Notes: generated by a model from the sequence alone, not told the origin. Counted from the stretch's first letter, positions 9,053 through 18,640 are shown. The stretch is DNA of 64,000 bases from Bosea vaviloviae (GCF_001741865.1 NZ_CP017147.1:310001-374000), one strand, 5' to 3'. Translations and numbers: made by a program.

Positions 9053-9166
9053 TCTCGCATGACGGCGTCGATGCCTTAGCCGCCTCCTGGGCGCGCGCCG
9101 CGGAGGCGACGCCACATGGCAAGCCGATCGTGCTGGAGAACGATCCGGAGCGGGGGGCGGTAGGCG
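9053..9166 (+). pseudogene. 3' fragment of a second nitrile hydratase activator gene
   Basis: About 110 bases closely match 7625-7736, the last third of the intact activator gene, encoding ASWARAAEATPHGKPIVLEN with only a few changes, including one extra G in the poly-G run before the stop. There is no start codon or upstream part. It directly abuts the NicO fragment at 8997-9051, with both broken ends facing each other. Confidence 0.85.
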
Positions 9167-9215
9167 GCTCCAGCTCCTGAAACGGTGGGCAGCTAACGAG
9201 CCCTGCCCGGCTTCG

Positions 9216-11705
9216 TCAGAACTCTTCCCAGCCCGCGTCGTTGGCGCGGCTGTTGACGACTTTCTTCGCCGGAGCGGGTCTGGCTGGAGCTTCCGCTCGG
9301 GATTGCCCGAAGGCGGCTTCGGCGAGCTTACGCAGGCGCTCGGGCTCGGAAGCCGTGCCGGACGCTGTAGCCCTCACTGGGGCCGGGGTGTAATTGGCCG
9401 ATGAGGCGGTCGCGCCCTCAGGACCCGTCCTGAAGGCGGCGACGAGGTCGTTGAGCTGGACGATGCGGCCCGAGAGCGAACCGGCCGAGGCCGCGCTTTG
9501 TTCGGAGAGCGCGGCATTGGCCTGCGTCATCTCGTCGAGATGGGCGACGGCCTGGCTCATCTCGTCGATGCCGTTGGCCTGTTCGCCAGACGCCGCCGAG
9601 ATCTCGGCGATGGTGGCCGCGACCTTCTGCGAGGCCGCCAGGATCTGGGTCAGGGCGTCGCCGGCCTGGCGCACCAGCTTGACGCCGGCATCGACCTCCA
9701 TGTTGGAGGACGAGATCAGGCCGGAGATATCCTTGGCGGCGGCGCTTGAACGCTGCGCCAGCGTGCGGACCTCCGAGGCGACGACGGCAAAGCCCTTGCC
9801 GGCATCGCCGGCACGCGCGGCTTCCACCGCCGCATTCAGCGCCAGGAGATTGGTCTGGAAGGCGATGTCGTCGATCACCCGGATGATGTCGGAGATCTTC
9901 TGCGAGGCGCTCTCGATCCGCGCCATGGCATCGACTGCCTGACCGGCGATCACGCCGCCCGACTGGGCTGCCTGCATCGCCTCTGTCGCGATCGCGGCGG
10001 CGTTCTTCGAGGCCTGGGCCGAGGCCTTCACCGAGGCTGCGAGCTCCTCGGTCGTGGCCGCGGTCTCCTCCAGCGAGCTCGCCTGCTCTTCCGTGCGCTT
10101 CGACAGGTCGTCGGCGCCCATGGTGATCTCGCGGGCGGCTAAGCCCACATCGGCCGAGGTCGTCTGGATCGTGCGCACCGTCGTGGACAGGCGGTCGACC
10201 GTCTCGTTGATCGCGCCCTTGAGTTCGGCGAACTTGCCGCGATAGGCGGTCTCGATCCGGGAGGTCAGATCGCCACCCGCAACCGCGTGCAGGGCGGCCG
10301 CGAATTCGGATGTGGCGCTGTCGACCACGGCATTGATCTCGTTGATCCCCGCGACGAGCTTCTGCATCTGCTCGTCGGCATGCTCGATCTGCAGACGCGC
10401 CGAGAAATCACCCGACGCGGCGGCCGCAACCACATCGCCGACATCGGAGACCACAGCCTCCATCGACTGCGCCCGCGCCAGGCGAGCGGCGGAGGCGATA
10501 CGCTCCTGCTCTTCCAGAGCCCGAACCTTGACCAGATTTTCGCGATAGGCCTCAAGTGCGTTGCCAAGCGCCCCGACTTCGTCGGGACAGGGCGCGGCGG
10601 GAACAGCCTCATCGATGTCGCCAGCCTGCATGCGCGCAAGCGCGACATTCATGCCGGTCAGCGGGTTCGCAATGCGCTTCTGGATGCCACGCCAGCTTGC
10701 CGCGCACAGGGCCAGCAGCGCGACAAGCAGACCAGCGATCAGGGCCAGCCGGGTCAGGGCATGATTGCTCTGCGCCGTGGTCGTCGATCGCATCTCGTCC
10801 AGCGATTGGGCAACCGCGCCAACGATGGCAGTGAAGGGCCCGTTGCACATTGCGGTCCAGTCCTCGGCGCCGATGACGGCACCTGCGCCCTGGCCCAGTT
10901 TGCCGACAAGCTGGTCCATTGCCTGGTTTGCAGTAGCAACTTCGCCGGTCGCAACGCCGACCTTGCGCGCAAGCTCGGGCGAGATGCCGGCGCGCGTGGC
11001 GAGTTGCCCCAACTGGCTCTGCGCCGCGTTGCTGGCGCCGCGCAATTCGCCGAACTGTTTCCATTGTGGCGGGGTCAGTGCCTGGCCGGAGCCCAGCGGC
11101 GCACGCAGCAACGAGCATTGCGTTCCGTAGTTCGAGCGCAAGGACCAGGAGGCGGCCTTGAATGCCTGAAGCTCCGCGAGCGCAGGATCGGCCAGGCGAA
11201 CGGCGAGCGACGCCGCATCGGAGGCTTTGGTCAGCGCGGCCTCGATGGCGCCGACGGCATTGTACCAGGGCATGGTCGCGGCCAGGCTACGCTGCGCCCG
11301 GGGCTTTGCCGCCTCGGCGTCCAGATCGGGAATCTTGCCCTGCATCGCCTTTTCAGCCTGCAGGATGGCAGCAGAATGTGCCGAACGCTCCGCCAGATCG
11401 ACGGCTTCGAGCTTCGCCACGGCTGTCGCGATCTGGCTTCGCGATGTCTCCACGATCGAACGAATCGTCGCGCCGGCATCGTCATTGGCCTGCAGGCTCG
11501 TCTGGGCCTTGCCGCGATCGGAGCGAATTGCGTTGCCCGTGAGCAGCAAGGCGCGATCCGCCTCGACCAGGCCGGCCAGCCGTTGGTTCGCGCGCATGTC
11601 GATGACGGCATCATAGGCAAGGTAGCCGAGCGTACCGAGGCCCGGCAGGCAGACAGCAGCCATGGTCGCCAGGAGGTACTGCCGAATGGAACTCGGAAAG
11701 ATCAT
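9216..11705 (-). CDS. Methyl-accepting chemotaxis protein
   Basis: An 829-residue chemoreceptor. The ATG at 11705 is preferred to one 51 bases upstream that lacks a ribosome binding site. A membrane segment lies at about residues 7-30, followed by a roughly 290-residue periplasmic sensing region of helical character, a second membrane segment near 318-340, HAMP domains, and a long cytoplasmic signalling domain. The conserved hairpin tip [20 protein letters not shown] is near residue 615. The protein ends GWEEF, matching the xWxxF pentapeptide that tethers the CheR methyltransferase and CheB. It controls swimming by modulating CheA. The ligand is not known; position beside nitrile genes is only suggestive. 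Confidence 0.95.
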   Translation of the reverse strand: MIFPSSIRQYLLATMAAVCLPGLGTLGYLAYDAVIDMRANQRLAGLVEADRALLLTGNAIRSDRGKAQTSLQANDDAGATIRSIVETSRSQIATAVAKLEAVDLAERSAHSAAILQAEKAMQGKIPDLDAEAAKPRAQRSLAATMPWYNAVGAIEAALTKASDAASLAVRLADPALAELQAFKAASWSLRSNYGTQCSLLRAPLGSGQALTPPQWKQFGELRGASNAAQSQLGQLATRAGISPELARKVGVATGEVATANQAMDQLVGKLGQGAGAVIGAEDWTAMCNGPFTAIVGAVAQSLDEMRSTTTAQSNHALTRLALIAGLLVALLALCAASWRGIQKRIANPLTGMNVALARMQAGDIDEAVPAAPCPDEVGALGNALEAYRENLVKVRALEEQERIASAARLARAQSMEAVVSDVGDVVAAAASGDFSARLQIEHADEQMQKLVAGINEINAVVDSATSEFAAALHAVAGGDLTSRIETAYRGKFAELKGAINETVDRLSTTVRTIQTTSADVGLAAREITMGADDLSKRTEEQASSLEETAATTEELAASVKASAQASKNAAAIATEAMQAAQSGGVIAGQAVDAMARIESASQKISDIIRVIDDIAFQTNLLALNAAVEAARAGDAGKGFAVVASEVRTLAQRSSAAAKDISGLISSSNMEVDAGVKLVRQAGDALTQILAASQKVAATIAEISAASGEQANGIDEMSQAVAHLDEMTQANAALSEQSAASAGSLSGRIVQLNDLVAAFRTGPEGATASSANYTPAPVRATASGTASEPERLRKLAEAAFGQSRAEAPARPAPAKKVVNSRANDAGWEEF

Positions 11706-11855
11706 CACAGCACCTGGAACAGGGTTCAGCCCGACAGCGATCGCCACCAGCACCATACGTTCGGCGAAAATGCTGCGAATTCGGTTAATATTGCCTCAAA
11801 TGGGTCGACATAGCTGGCACAGTGACGCTCAGGTCAGCGACCCCGTAGAGGCTCT

Positions 11856-12272
11856 ATGACCATGGCGTTTGCGATAAAGGCCGACATCGGCGATCCGCAT
11901 GCGAAGATGTTCGTCTTTGCCGGGCAGAAGACGATGTATGGCGGAAAGCACATCGCGGCGGGCGATGTCATCTTCATCTTCGCCAGCGAGAACGAGGCTG
12001 GGCAAGGTCTGATCGCTCGTGGCGTCGTCACCTCCGCCGAGACCGTCCCCAGACGGCCCGGCGTCGAGCGCCAGACCCCGCGCGTCAGCATCGCCATCGA
12101 ACGCACCGCGCTGGCGCGGCGGGCGTTGGGGCGCTGCGCGCTGAAGCCTTTTGCGTCCTGGAACGACGGCCGGCCAGAGACCGAGCTGAACTTCAAGTTC
12201 TATCGCCAGGCGACCAACAAGATCGTCGCGATTTCGGACGAGGCGGCGGCGCTCCTCGATGCCTTCTGCTAG
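11856..12272 (+). CDS. Small protein, possibly PUA/ASCH/EVE-like fold
   Basis: A 138-residue protein beginning MTMAFAIKADIGDPHAK, with TAGAGG upstream of the ATG. The region AAGDVIFIFASENEAGQGLIARGVV resembles the core of PUA-superfamily proteins (ASCH or EVE domains), where a strand-rich barrel binds modified nucleotides or RNA. No catalytic motif is obvious. The gene is between the chemoreceptor and the cobalt transporter, on the strand opposite to both. Real by codon use and start site; the fold assignment is tentative. Confidence 0.7.
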   Translation: MTMAFAIKADIGDPHAKMFVFAGQKTMYGGKHIAAGDVIFIFASENEAGQGLIARGVVTSAETVPRRPGVERQTPRVSIAIERTALARRALGRCALKPFASWNDGRPETELNFKFYRQATNKIVAISDEAAALLDAFC

Positions 12273-12274
12273 AG

Positions 12275-12330
12275 CGTGTTCGAGCGAAGTGGAGACCGGT
12301 TCGCGTTAAGAAAACACGTCGAAACGGGGA
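12275..12330. repeat. Dispersed intergenic repeat (GAGCGAAGTGGA..ACCGG type)
   Basis: This short stretch between two convergent genes contains GCGTGTTCGAGCGAAGTGGA followed by ACCGGTTC. A very similar block (GCGTTTTCGAGCGAAGTGGA then ACCGGTTCC) occurs at 44409-44442, where it adjoins the GCGAAAAA hairpin family. It is therefore part of a mosaic repeat family rather than a gene. Confidence 0.55.
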
Positions 12331-12333
12331 GCT

Positions 12334-13356
12334 CTAACTCCCCGCCCCTGCCGCCCAGAGCCCGAAGAACAGCGCCGCGCCCAGCACGGCGACAAAGCCC
12401 GCGGCCAGAAGCTCCAGCCCGGCGATCAGCCGGGCGCCGCGCAAGGTGCCGCCGCCGGCGAATTTGAGCGCCGCGAATTTGAAGAAGACGGCGAGCGCGG
12501 CAAGCGCTCCCGTCGTCAGCGCCGTGCCGAGCGCCATGGCGAAGGCCGCGGCGATGCCGGCCCAGAGCAGGCCTTGCGAGGCCGAGAAGACCAGGATGAT
12601 CAGCGCCCCCGCGCAAGGGCGCAGGCCCGCCGCGAAGACCACGCCCGCCATCTCGCGCCAGCTCTTGAGACGCGAGATCTCGTCGGGACCCGGCATATGG
12701 ACATGGTCGCAGGTCGGGTCATGCGCCTGCGCGCCATGGCCGAGCGCCAGCAGCGCCCCGGCCTTGCGCCAGAGCACGAAGAGGCCGACGAGCGCGACCA
12801 GCGCGAAGCTCGCCTGCTCGACCATGTCGGCCGCGGTGGTCATGGTTTGCGCCGTCGCCCTCAAGGCCAGCGTCAGCGTGGCGACCAGCGTGATGGCGAC
12901 GAGCGCCTGCAGGATCGCCGCCGCGAAGCTCAGGCCCAGCCCCCGGCGCAGGCTGCGATTATCGGCGACGATATAGCCCGAGATCACCGCCTTGCCATGG
13001 CCGGGGCCGGCGGCGTGGAAGACGCCATAACCGAAGGCCAGCGCCATCAGGCTCCAGAGCGCGGCCGGGCTCTGATGGATCGCCTTCAGCGCCGCCGTCA
13101 ATTCGCGGTAGAAGGACGATTGCCAGGCCAGCAGCAAGCCGCCGATCCCGGTCGTCGAGGGCAGCGCCTCGCGCGGCATCGCGCCGCCGAAGGGATTGCG
13201 CGGCGGCGGTGGCGGCACCGGGCTCAGGCTCGTGACGAACTGCGCCAGCAGCGCCAGGACGCCTGCGACCAGCGCCAGCGTGACCACGACGACGATCAAC
13301 CGGCGCGACAGCGAAGGCCAGGCGAGCGGTGTCGATTGCGACGGGGTCAGGGACAT
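12334..13356 (-). CDS. NicO/RcnA-type nickel/cobalt transporter
   Basis: A 340-residue membrane protein with about seven to eight membrane segments. Family hallmarks are HAAGPGHGKAVISGY in an early membrane region, a histidine-rich cytoplasmic loop (GHGAQAHDPTCDHVHMPG) and GLRPCAGALIILVF later. Such proteins move Ni2+ or Co2+ across the inner membrane, either for uptake or efflux. It starts seven bases after the stop of the DUF1007 gene, a standard pairing in alphaproteobacteria. Because a cobalt-dependent nitrile hydratase lies a few kilobases away, and remnants of another copy are fused to an activator fragment, cobalt supply to the hydratase is the most likely role (inference). Confidence 0.9.
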   Translation of the reverse strand: MSLTPSQSTPLAWPSLSRRLIVVVVTLALVAGVLALLAQFVTSLSPVPPPPPRNPFGGAMPREALPSTTGIGGLLLAWQSSFYRELTAALKAIHQSPAALWSLMALAFGYGVFHAAGPGHGKAVISGYIVADNRSLRRGLGLSFAAAILQALVAITLVATLTLALRATAQTMTTAADMVEQASFALVALVGLFVLWRKAGALLALGHGAQAHDPTCDHVHMPGPDEISRLKSWREMAGVVFAAGLRPCAGALIILVFSASQGLLWAGIAAAFAMALGTALTTGALAALAVFFKFAALKFAGGGTLRGARLIAGLELLAAGFVAVLGAALFFGLWAAGAGS

Positions 13357-13363
13357 GACGCGG

Positions 13364-14014
13364 TCAAGGACATGCGACCAGCGCGCGGGTCGTCACCTGG
13401 AAGCCGCTCATATCCGGCGTGGCGGTGATGTCCTCCTGCGCCAGCTTGAGCTGGGTGGCCGCATCGAGCTTGGGCGGACGTGCGACCCGCACGACGCAGC
13501 CCTTGGGCGCATCCCGTGTGATCACGGCGTCGGGCGCATCGATGATGTCGAAGGCGACGAAATAGGTGGGATCGCCGATCTCAAGCCCGACCGAGCGGAC
13601 CGATTTGATCGGCGTCTTCAGCGGCAAGGTGTAGGTCAGAGTCAGGATCTTGTTCTCGAAGGATAGGCTCGCCTCGGTCGGCTCCCCGAACTCCTGCGCC
13701 TTGCCATTGGCCTTGGCGGTGGTGAAGAAGCCGACCTCGGGCAGCGACTCCATATTGACCTTGGCAAGGTCGACCAATTCGTCGGGAGTCAGCTTGCCGT
13801 CGCCGTTCTTGTCGAGCCCTTGCGTGATATAGGCGGAATAGGCCTCGTCGAAGCTCCAGATGTGCTTCAGCGCCGTCACCGCGCCGTCGGGACCGAAGAC
13901 GATCTCGGCGCGCGCCGAGACGAAGACATGCGGATGCGCGCTCGCCGGGGTGGAGAGGACGGCCCACCAGCCCAGGGCCACGAGCAAGGCGGCGGTAATG
14001 GCGCGGCGCTTCAA
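13364..14014 (-). CDS. DUF1007 family periplasmic protein
   Basis: A 216-residue protein with a signal peptide (residues 1-26, ending PASA before HPHVFV). The mature start HPHVFVSARAEIVFGPDG is typical of DUF1007, which accompanies NicO-type transporters. An EF-hand-like loop DKNGDGKLTPDEL is present at about residues 68-80 and could bind calcium or another metal. It is the first gene of the two-gene operon with the transporter and probably works as a periplasmic partner, but its mechanism is not established. Confidence 0.9.
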   Translation of the reverse strand: MKRRAITAALLVALGWWAVLSTPASAHPHVFVSARAEIVFGPDGAVTALKHIWSFDEAYSAYITQGLDKNGDGKLTPDELVDLAKVNMESLPEVGFFTTAKANGKAQEFGEPTEASLSFENKILTLTYTLPLKTPIKSVRSVGLEIGDPTYFVAFDIIDAPDAVITRDAPKGCVVRVARPPKLDAATQLKLAQEDITATPDMSGFQVTTRALVACP

Positions 14015-14200
14015 GGGGCGGCTCCTTCGCGTGAGGCCGAAACCTGGCGGATCATGGTTAACCTATTATGAACACGCCGCTTGCCGGTGATTTGCGTCGC
14101 AATCAGCTTTCCCTCGCAAACTGGGCCAAATCGCGGCGCAGCATCAGCCCTCGCGCAAAGGCTGGAACAATCCCAATCTGAATTGACCTCGGCACGCCAT

Positions 14201-14221
14201 TATGTCAGCCTTGCTGACATA
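14201..14221. promoter_or_regulatory. Perfect palindrome, candidate operator of the indolepyruvate oxidoreductase gene
   Basis: TATGTCAGC and GCTGACATA form 9-base arms around a 3-base centre, 85 bases upstream of the ior ATG. A TTGACC sequence (14183-14188) with correct distance for a -35 element ends just before it. This looks like a regulator binding site overlapping the promoter. Which regulator binds is not known; the Crp/Fnr gene at 17957 is one candidate, although the usual Fnr and Crp half-sites (TTGAT, TGTGA) are not matched. Confidence 0.55.
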
Positions 14222-14305
14222 TCCAAGAGTTGGGCATTGCTCAGCTTGGAGGCTGGATCAACCGGCCCCATAGTCTGGAAACGGGACGATCCGGGGAGGT
14301 CGGCC

Positions 14306-17300
14306 ATGGCCGAGACGCAGCGAAACTCCGGCTCTGTCGCCAAGGCGGCGACCAGCCTGCGCGAGGTCGCGCTCGACGACAAATACGACCTGTCCAAGCA
14401 AACGATCTTCCTGACTGGTACGCAGGCGATCGCGCGCATGCTGATGGTCCAGCGCGAGCGCGACAAGCTTGCCGGCCTCGACACCGCAGGCTTCGTCTCC
14501 GGCTATCGCGGCTCGCCGCTCGGCGGCCTCGACCAGCAGCTTTCGCGCGCCGGCAAGCAGCTCAAGGCGGCTAATATCGTCTTCCAGCCCGGCCTCAACG
14601 AGGACCTCGCGGCCACGGCCGTCTGGGGCACGCAGCAGGCGGAACTCCAGGGCGAGGGTCGATATGACGGCGTCTTCGCGCTCTGGTACGGCAAGGGTCC
14701 GGGCGTCGACCGCACCGGCGACGTCTTCCGCCATGGCAACATGGCCGGCACCTCGCCCCATGGCGGCGTGATCTGCCTGATGGGCGACGACCACACGGCC
14801 GAGAGTTCGACCAACGCCCACCAGACCGAATTCGTCCTCGTCGACCGGATGATGCCGATCCTGAATCCCGCCGGCGTGCAGGAGATCATGGATTATTCCC
14901 TGCATGGCCTCGCGCTCTCGCGCTTCGCCTCGGTCTGGGTCGGTATCAAATGCGTCAAGGACAACATCGAATCGACGGCGTCCGTCGACGGCGCGATCGA
15001 CCGCGTGACGATCACCCTCCCTGATGATTTCGTGATGCCGCCGGGCGGCCTGAGCATTCGCCGCGAGCTCGATTTCCTCGACCAGGAGAAGCGCCTTCAT
15101 ATCCATAAGCGCGCCGCGGTCCTGGCTTACCTGCGCGCCAACAAGCTCAACCAGACCATCACCTCCGGCGGCAAGACCCCGCGCATCGGCATCATCACCG
15201 TCGGCAAATCCTATCTCGACGTGCGCCAGGCTTTCGAGGATCTCGGCATCGACGAGGTCCGGGCGAACGATCTCGGCATCCGCCTGTTCAAGGTCGCTTG
15301 CCCCTGGCCGCTCGACCCCTCCGAACTCAAGAGCTTCGCCACCGGGCTCGACCTCGTCATGGTCGTCGAGGAAAAGCGCTCGCTGATCGAGGTCCAGTTC
15401 CGCGAGGAGCTTTACGGATCGCAAGCGCAGCCCATGGTGATCGGCAAGAAGGACGAGGCCGGCGAATGGCTGTTCCCGGTCCATGGCGCGCTCGACCCCA
15501 ACGATGTCGCGATCGCGCTCGGGGCGCGACTGCTGCAATATCAGGACGACCCGGCACTGCGCGTGCGATTGGAGGAGATCGCCAGGGCGCAAGGACGGCT
15601 CGCGGAAGCCCAGGAGGTCGCCAAGCGCACGCCCTATTACTGCTCGGGCTGCCCGCATAACAGCTCGACCGTGGTGCCCGAGGGCTCGCGCGCCTATGCC
15701 GGCATCGGGTGCCACTACATGGTGCAGTGGATGGACCGCTCGACTACCGGCTTCACCCAGATGGGCGGCGAAGGCGCGAACTGGATCGGCGAGGCGCCCT
15801 TTTCCACCCGCAACCACGTCTTCCAGAATCTCGGCGACGGCACCTACACCCATTCCGGCTCGCTCGCGATCCGCTGGGCCGTCGCGGCTGGCGTCAGCAT
15901 CACCTATAAGCTGCTCTACAACGACGCGGTCGCGATGACCGGCGGCCAGCAGGCCGAAGGGCATCTCTCGCCTGACCAGATGGCGCGCCAGATCGCCGGC
16001 GAAGGCGTCCAGCGCATCGCGATCGTCAGCGATGATCCCGACAAATACCCGCCCGGCACGGTCTGGCCGCCCGGCACGACTTTTCACCACCGTGACGATC
16101 TCGACGCCGTCCAGCGCGAGCTGAGGCAGGTGCCCGGCGTCTCGCTGCTGCTCTACGACCAGACCTGCGCCACCGAAAAACGCCGCCGCCGCAAGCGCGG
16201 CACTTATCCCGACCCCGACAAGCGCGTCATCGTCAACGAATTGGTCTGCGAGGGCTGCGGCGATTGCGGCGTGCAGTCGAACTGCGTCTCGGTGCAGCCG
16301 CTGGAAACCGAATTCGGCCGCAAGCGCCAGATCGACCAATCCAACTGCAACAAGGATTTTTCCTGCGTGAAGGGCTTTTGCCCGTCCTTCGTCACCGTGC
16401 ATGGCGCACGGCCCAAAAAGGCCGAACCGCGCCAGCTCGACGCCGGTACACTCGGCGCAGGCGACATCCCCGAACCACAAGTGCCAACCCTCGACAAGAG
16501 CTTCGCGGTGATCGTCACCGGCGTCGGCGGCACCGGGGTGGTCACCATCGGCGCGATCCTCGGCATGGCGGCCCATCTCGAAGGCAAGGGTTGCGGCATG
16601 ATCGACATGGCCGGCCTCGCCCAGAAGGGCGGCGCGGTCTTCAGCCACGTCAAGCTCGCCCCGACGCCCGACGAGATCCACGCCATCCGCGTCTCGGCCG
16701 GGCAGGCCGACCTCGTGCTCGGCTGCGACCTCACCGTCACCGGGTCGAAGAAAGTGCTCGGCGCAATCAAGCCGACAGCGGCGACCGTCGTCGTCAACAC
16801 GGCCGAGAGCCTGCCGGGCGATTTTACCCGCAATGCCGATTTCTCGCTGCCGATCGAGCGCATCAAACGCTCGATCCTCTCGGCATCGGGTCGCGACCAG
16901 ACCCATTTCGTCGATGCGACCGCCGCGGCGAACGCCTTCCTCGGCAATGCCATCGCCGCCAACATGTTCATGCTCGGCTATGCCTGGCAGTTCGGCAGCG
17001 TGCCCTTGTCGCGCGCGGCGTTGCTGCGCGCGATCGAGCTCAATGGCGAAGCCGTGCCGATGAACAAGCAGGCGTTCGAACTCGGCCGCCGCGCCGCGCA
17101 TGATCCCGCTGCGCTGGTCGCCTCCCTGTCGGAGGCCAAGGCCCCGACGCAGGCAAGGCATATCTCGGCTTCGCTCGACGAGATCATCGCTCGGCGCGTG
17201 AACCACCTCACCGCCTATCAGAACGCGGCCTATGCCGCGCGCTATCGCGACCTCGTCGATCGCGTGCAGGCGAAGGAAGCTGACGTTCTGCCAGGCCAGC

Positions 17301-17860
17301 ACGCCCTGACCGAGACCGTCGCGCGCTATCTCTTCAAGCTGATGGCCTACAAGGACGAATACGAGGTCGCCCGGCTCTATGCCGACGGCTCGTTCCAGCG
17401 TCAGGTCGAGGCGACCTTCGAGCCGACCAGCGCCTCCGGCCAAAAGCTGCGCTACGAGTTCAACCTGGCTCCGCCGCTGCTGGCCAGGCGCGATCCCGTC
17501 ACCGGTATTCCCCGCAAGATCAGCTTCGGCCCCTGGATGATGTCGGCCTTCGGCCTGTTGGCAAAGCTGAAGGGCCTGCGCGGCACGGCCTTCGACATCT
17601 TCGGCTATAGCGAGGAGCGCCGGACCGAGCGCGCGCTGATCGGCGCCTATGAGACGCTGATCGGCGAAATCCTGGCGAAGCTCTCGACCCAGAACCACGC
17701 GCTCTGCATCGCGCTCGCCGCCATCCCTGAAAAGATCCGCGGCTTCGGCCATGTCAAGGAACGGCACCTGAAGGCGGCGAAGGCCGAAGAAGCGGAATTG
17801 CTGGCAAAGCTGCGCGATGGCTCTGCTGCCGCATTGGCAATGCCGAAGGCGGCGGAATAG
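14306..17860 (+). CDS. Indolepyruvate ferredoxin oxidoreductase family protein (fused)
   Basis: An 1184-residue fused enzyme combining the alpha/beta (thiamine diphosphate) part and the gamma part of 2-oxoacid:ferredoxin oxidoreductases. The N-terminal pyrimidine-binding region has GYRGSPLGGLDQQL. The thiamine diphosphate region follows near 430-560 (SGCPHNSST, MGGEGANW). Two cysteine clusters for iron-sulfur centres occur at about residues 648-660 (CEGCGDCGVQSNC) and 680-692 (CNKDFSCVKGFC). The gamma domain begins near residue 737 (VTGVGGTGVVTIG). It converts aryl or branched 2-oxoacids such as indolepyruvate to acyl-CoA with reduction of ferredoxin. The ATG at 14306 has GGGGAGG seven bases upstream. 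Confidence 0.93.
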   Translation: MAETQRNSGSVAKAATSLREVALDDKYDLSKQTIFLTGTQAIARMLMVQRERDKLAGLDTAGFVSGYRGSPLGGLDQQLSRAGKQLKAANIVFQPGLNEDLAATAVWGTQQAELQGEGRYDGVFALWYGKGPGVDRTGDVFRHGNMAGTSPHGGVICLMGDDHTAESSTNAHQTEFVLVDRMMPILNPAGVQEIMDYSLHGLALSRFASVWVGIKCVKDNIESTASVDGAIDRVTITLPDDFVMPPGGLSIRRELDFLDQEKRLHIHKRAAVLAYLRANKLNQTITSGGKTPRIGIITVGKSYLDVRQAFEDLGIDEVRANDLGIRLFKVACPWPLDPSELKSFATGLDLVMVVEEKRSLIEVQFREELYGSQAQPMVIGKKDEAGEWLFPVHGALDPNDVAIALGARLLQYQDDPALRVRLEEIARAQGRLAEAQEVAKRTPYYCSGCPHNSSTVVPEGSRAYAGIGCHYMVQWMDRSTTGFTQMGGEGANWIGEAPFSTRNHVFQNLGDGTYTHSGSLAIRWAVAAGVSITYKLLYNDAVAMTGGQQAEGHLSPDQMARQIAGEGVQRIAIVSDDPDKYPPGTVWPPGTTFHHRDDLDAVQRELRQVPGVSLLLYDQTCATEKRRRRKRGTYPDPDKRVIVNELVCEGCGDCGVQSNCVSVQPLETEFGRKRQIDQSNCNKDFSCVKGFCPSFVTVHGARPKKAEPRQLDAGTLGAGDIPEPQVPTLDKSFAVIVTGVGGTGVVTIGAILGMAAHLEGKGCGMIDMAGLAQKGGAVFSHVKLAPTPDEIHAIRVSAGQADLVLGCDLTVTGSKKVLGAIKPTAATVVVNTAESLPGDFTRNADFSLPIERIKRSILSASGRDQTHFVDATAAANAFLGNAIAANMFMLGYAWQFGSVPLSRAALLRAIELNGEAVPMNKQAFELGRRAAHDPAALVASLSEAKAPTQARHISASLDEIIARRVNHLTAYQNAAYAARYRDLVDRVQAKEADVLPGQHALTETVARYLFKLMAYKDEYEVARLYADGSFQRQVEATFEPTSASGQKLRYEFNLAPPLLARRDPVTGIPRKISFGPWMMSAFGLLAKLKGLRGTAFDIFGYSEERRTERALIGAYETLIGEILAKLSTQNHALCIALAAIPEKIRGFGHVKERHLKAAKAEEAELLAKLRDGSAAALAMPKAAE

Positions 17861-17956
17861 GGCGAAGGTTCCCCGCGCATCTTTCGTCCAGCTTGAGTCC
17901 GGGCGCGGCAGCAGCCCATACTGACCGCACAAGCTCCCCCCAAGGACCACCCGCCC

Positions 17957-18631
17957 TTGATCACGCCCGAAGACCTCCGCCGCATCGCCGCTTGGTCGCG
18001 CGACCTGACTGAGGCGGAATTCGAGGAAGCGCGGCGCGGCATCAGCCTCAAGCTCTATGGCAAGGGCGTCTCTATCTGTCATGTCGGCGACAGGCTTGAA
18101 TCCTGGGCCGGCGTCGCCGAGGGGCTGGTCAAGATGTCGACCACCTCGAAGACCGGCAAATCGGCGACGCTGGCGGGCATGCGCGCCGGCGCCTGGTTCG
18201 GCGAGGGCACGGTGATCAAGGCCGAACCTCGCCGTTACGAACTCGTCGCCCTGCGCGAGACCAGGCTCGCCTTGATGCGGCGCTCGACATTCCTCTGGCT
18301 GTTCGAGCACAGCGCGGCCTTCAACCGCTTCCTGGTGCACCAGTTCAACGAGCGCCTCGCCCAGTTCATCGCCATCGCCGAGACCGAACGCACGCTCGAT
18401 TCGACCGGACGCCTCGCGCGCAATCTCGCCTGGTTGTTCAACCCGATCCTCTATCCCGATCTCGACCGGACGCTGGCGATCTCACAGGAGGAGCTCGGCC
18501 TGCTCGCCGGCATGTCGCGCCAGATCGCCAATCAGGGGCTGGCGAAGCTCGAGGGCCTGGGACTGCTGGAGGTCGGCCACGGCTCGGTGACGATCTTGGA
18601 TCTGGGGCGGCTGGCGCGCTACGAGGGGTAG
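17957..18631 (+). CDS. Crp/Fnr family transcriptional regulator
   Basis: A 224-residue regulator starting at TTG 17957 (AAGGA ten bases upstream). It has an N-terminal cyclic-nucleotide-binding-like barrel (about residues 20-125, with LAGMRAGAWFGEGTVI), a dimerisation helix and a C-terminal winged helix with ISQEELGLLAGMSRQIANQGLAKLE as the recognition unit. The cysteine cluster of Fnr proteins is absent, so it is not an oxygen sensor of that type. It follows the indolepyruvate oxidoreductase gene by about 100 bases and may regulate it, but this is inference from position. Confidence 0.9.
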   Translation: MITPEDLRRIAAWSRDLTEAEFEEARRGISLKLYGKGVSICHVGDRLESWAGVAEGLVKMSTTSKTGKSATLAGMRAGAWFGEGTVIKAEPRRYELVALRETRLALMRRSTFLWLFEHSAAFNRFLVHQFNERLAQFIAIAETERTLDSTGRLARNLAWLFNPILYPDLDRTLAISQEELGLLAGMSRQIANQGLAKLEGLGLLEVGHGSVTILDLGRLARYEG

Positions 18632-18640
18632 GGTGGCGAT

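Noticed and set aside
10287..11813. Open frame of 508 codons on the plus strand opposite the chemoreceptor
   Set aside because: No recognisable motifs or ribosome binding site; the minus-strand chemoreceptor is unambiguous.
14258..18340. Very long open frame (1360 codons) on the minus strand opposite the indolepyruvate oxidoreductase gene
   Set aside because: It mirrors the codon bias of the well-supported plus-strand gene, has no family features and is full of charged low-complexity sequence. It also runs over the start of the Crp/Fnr gene.
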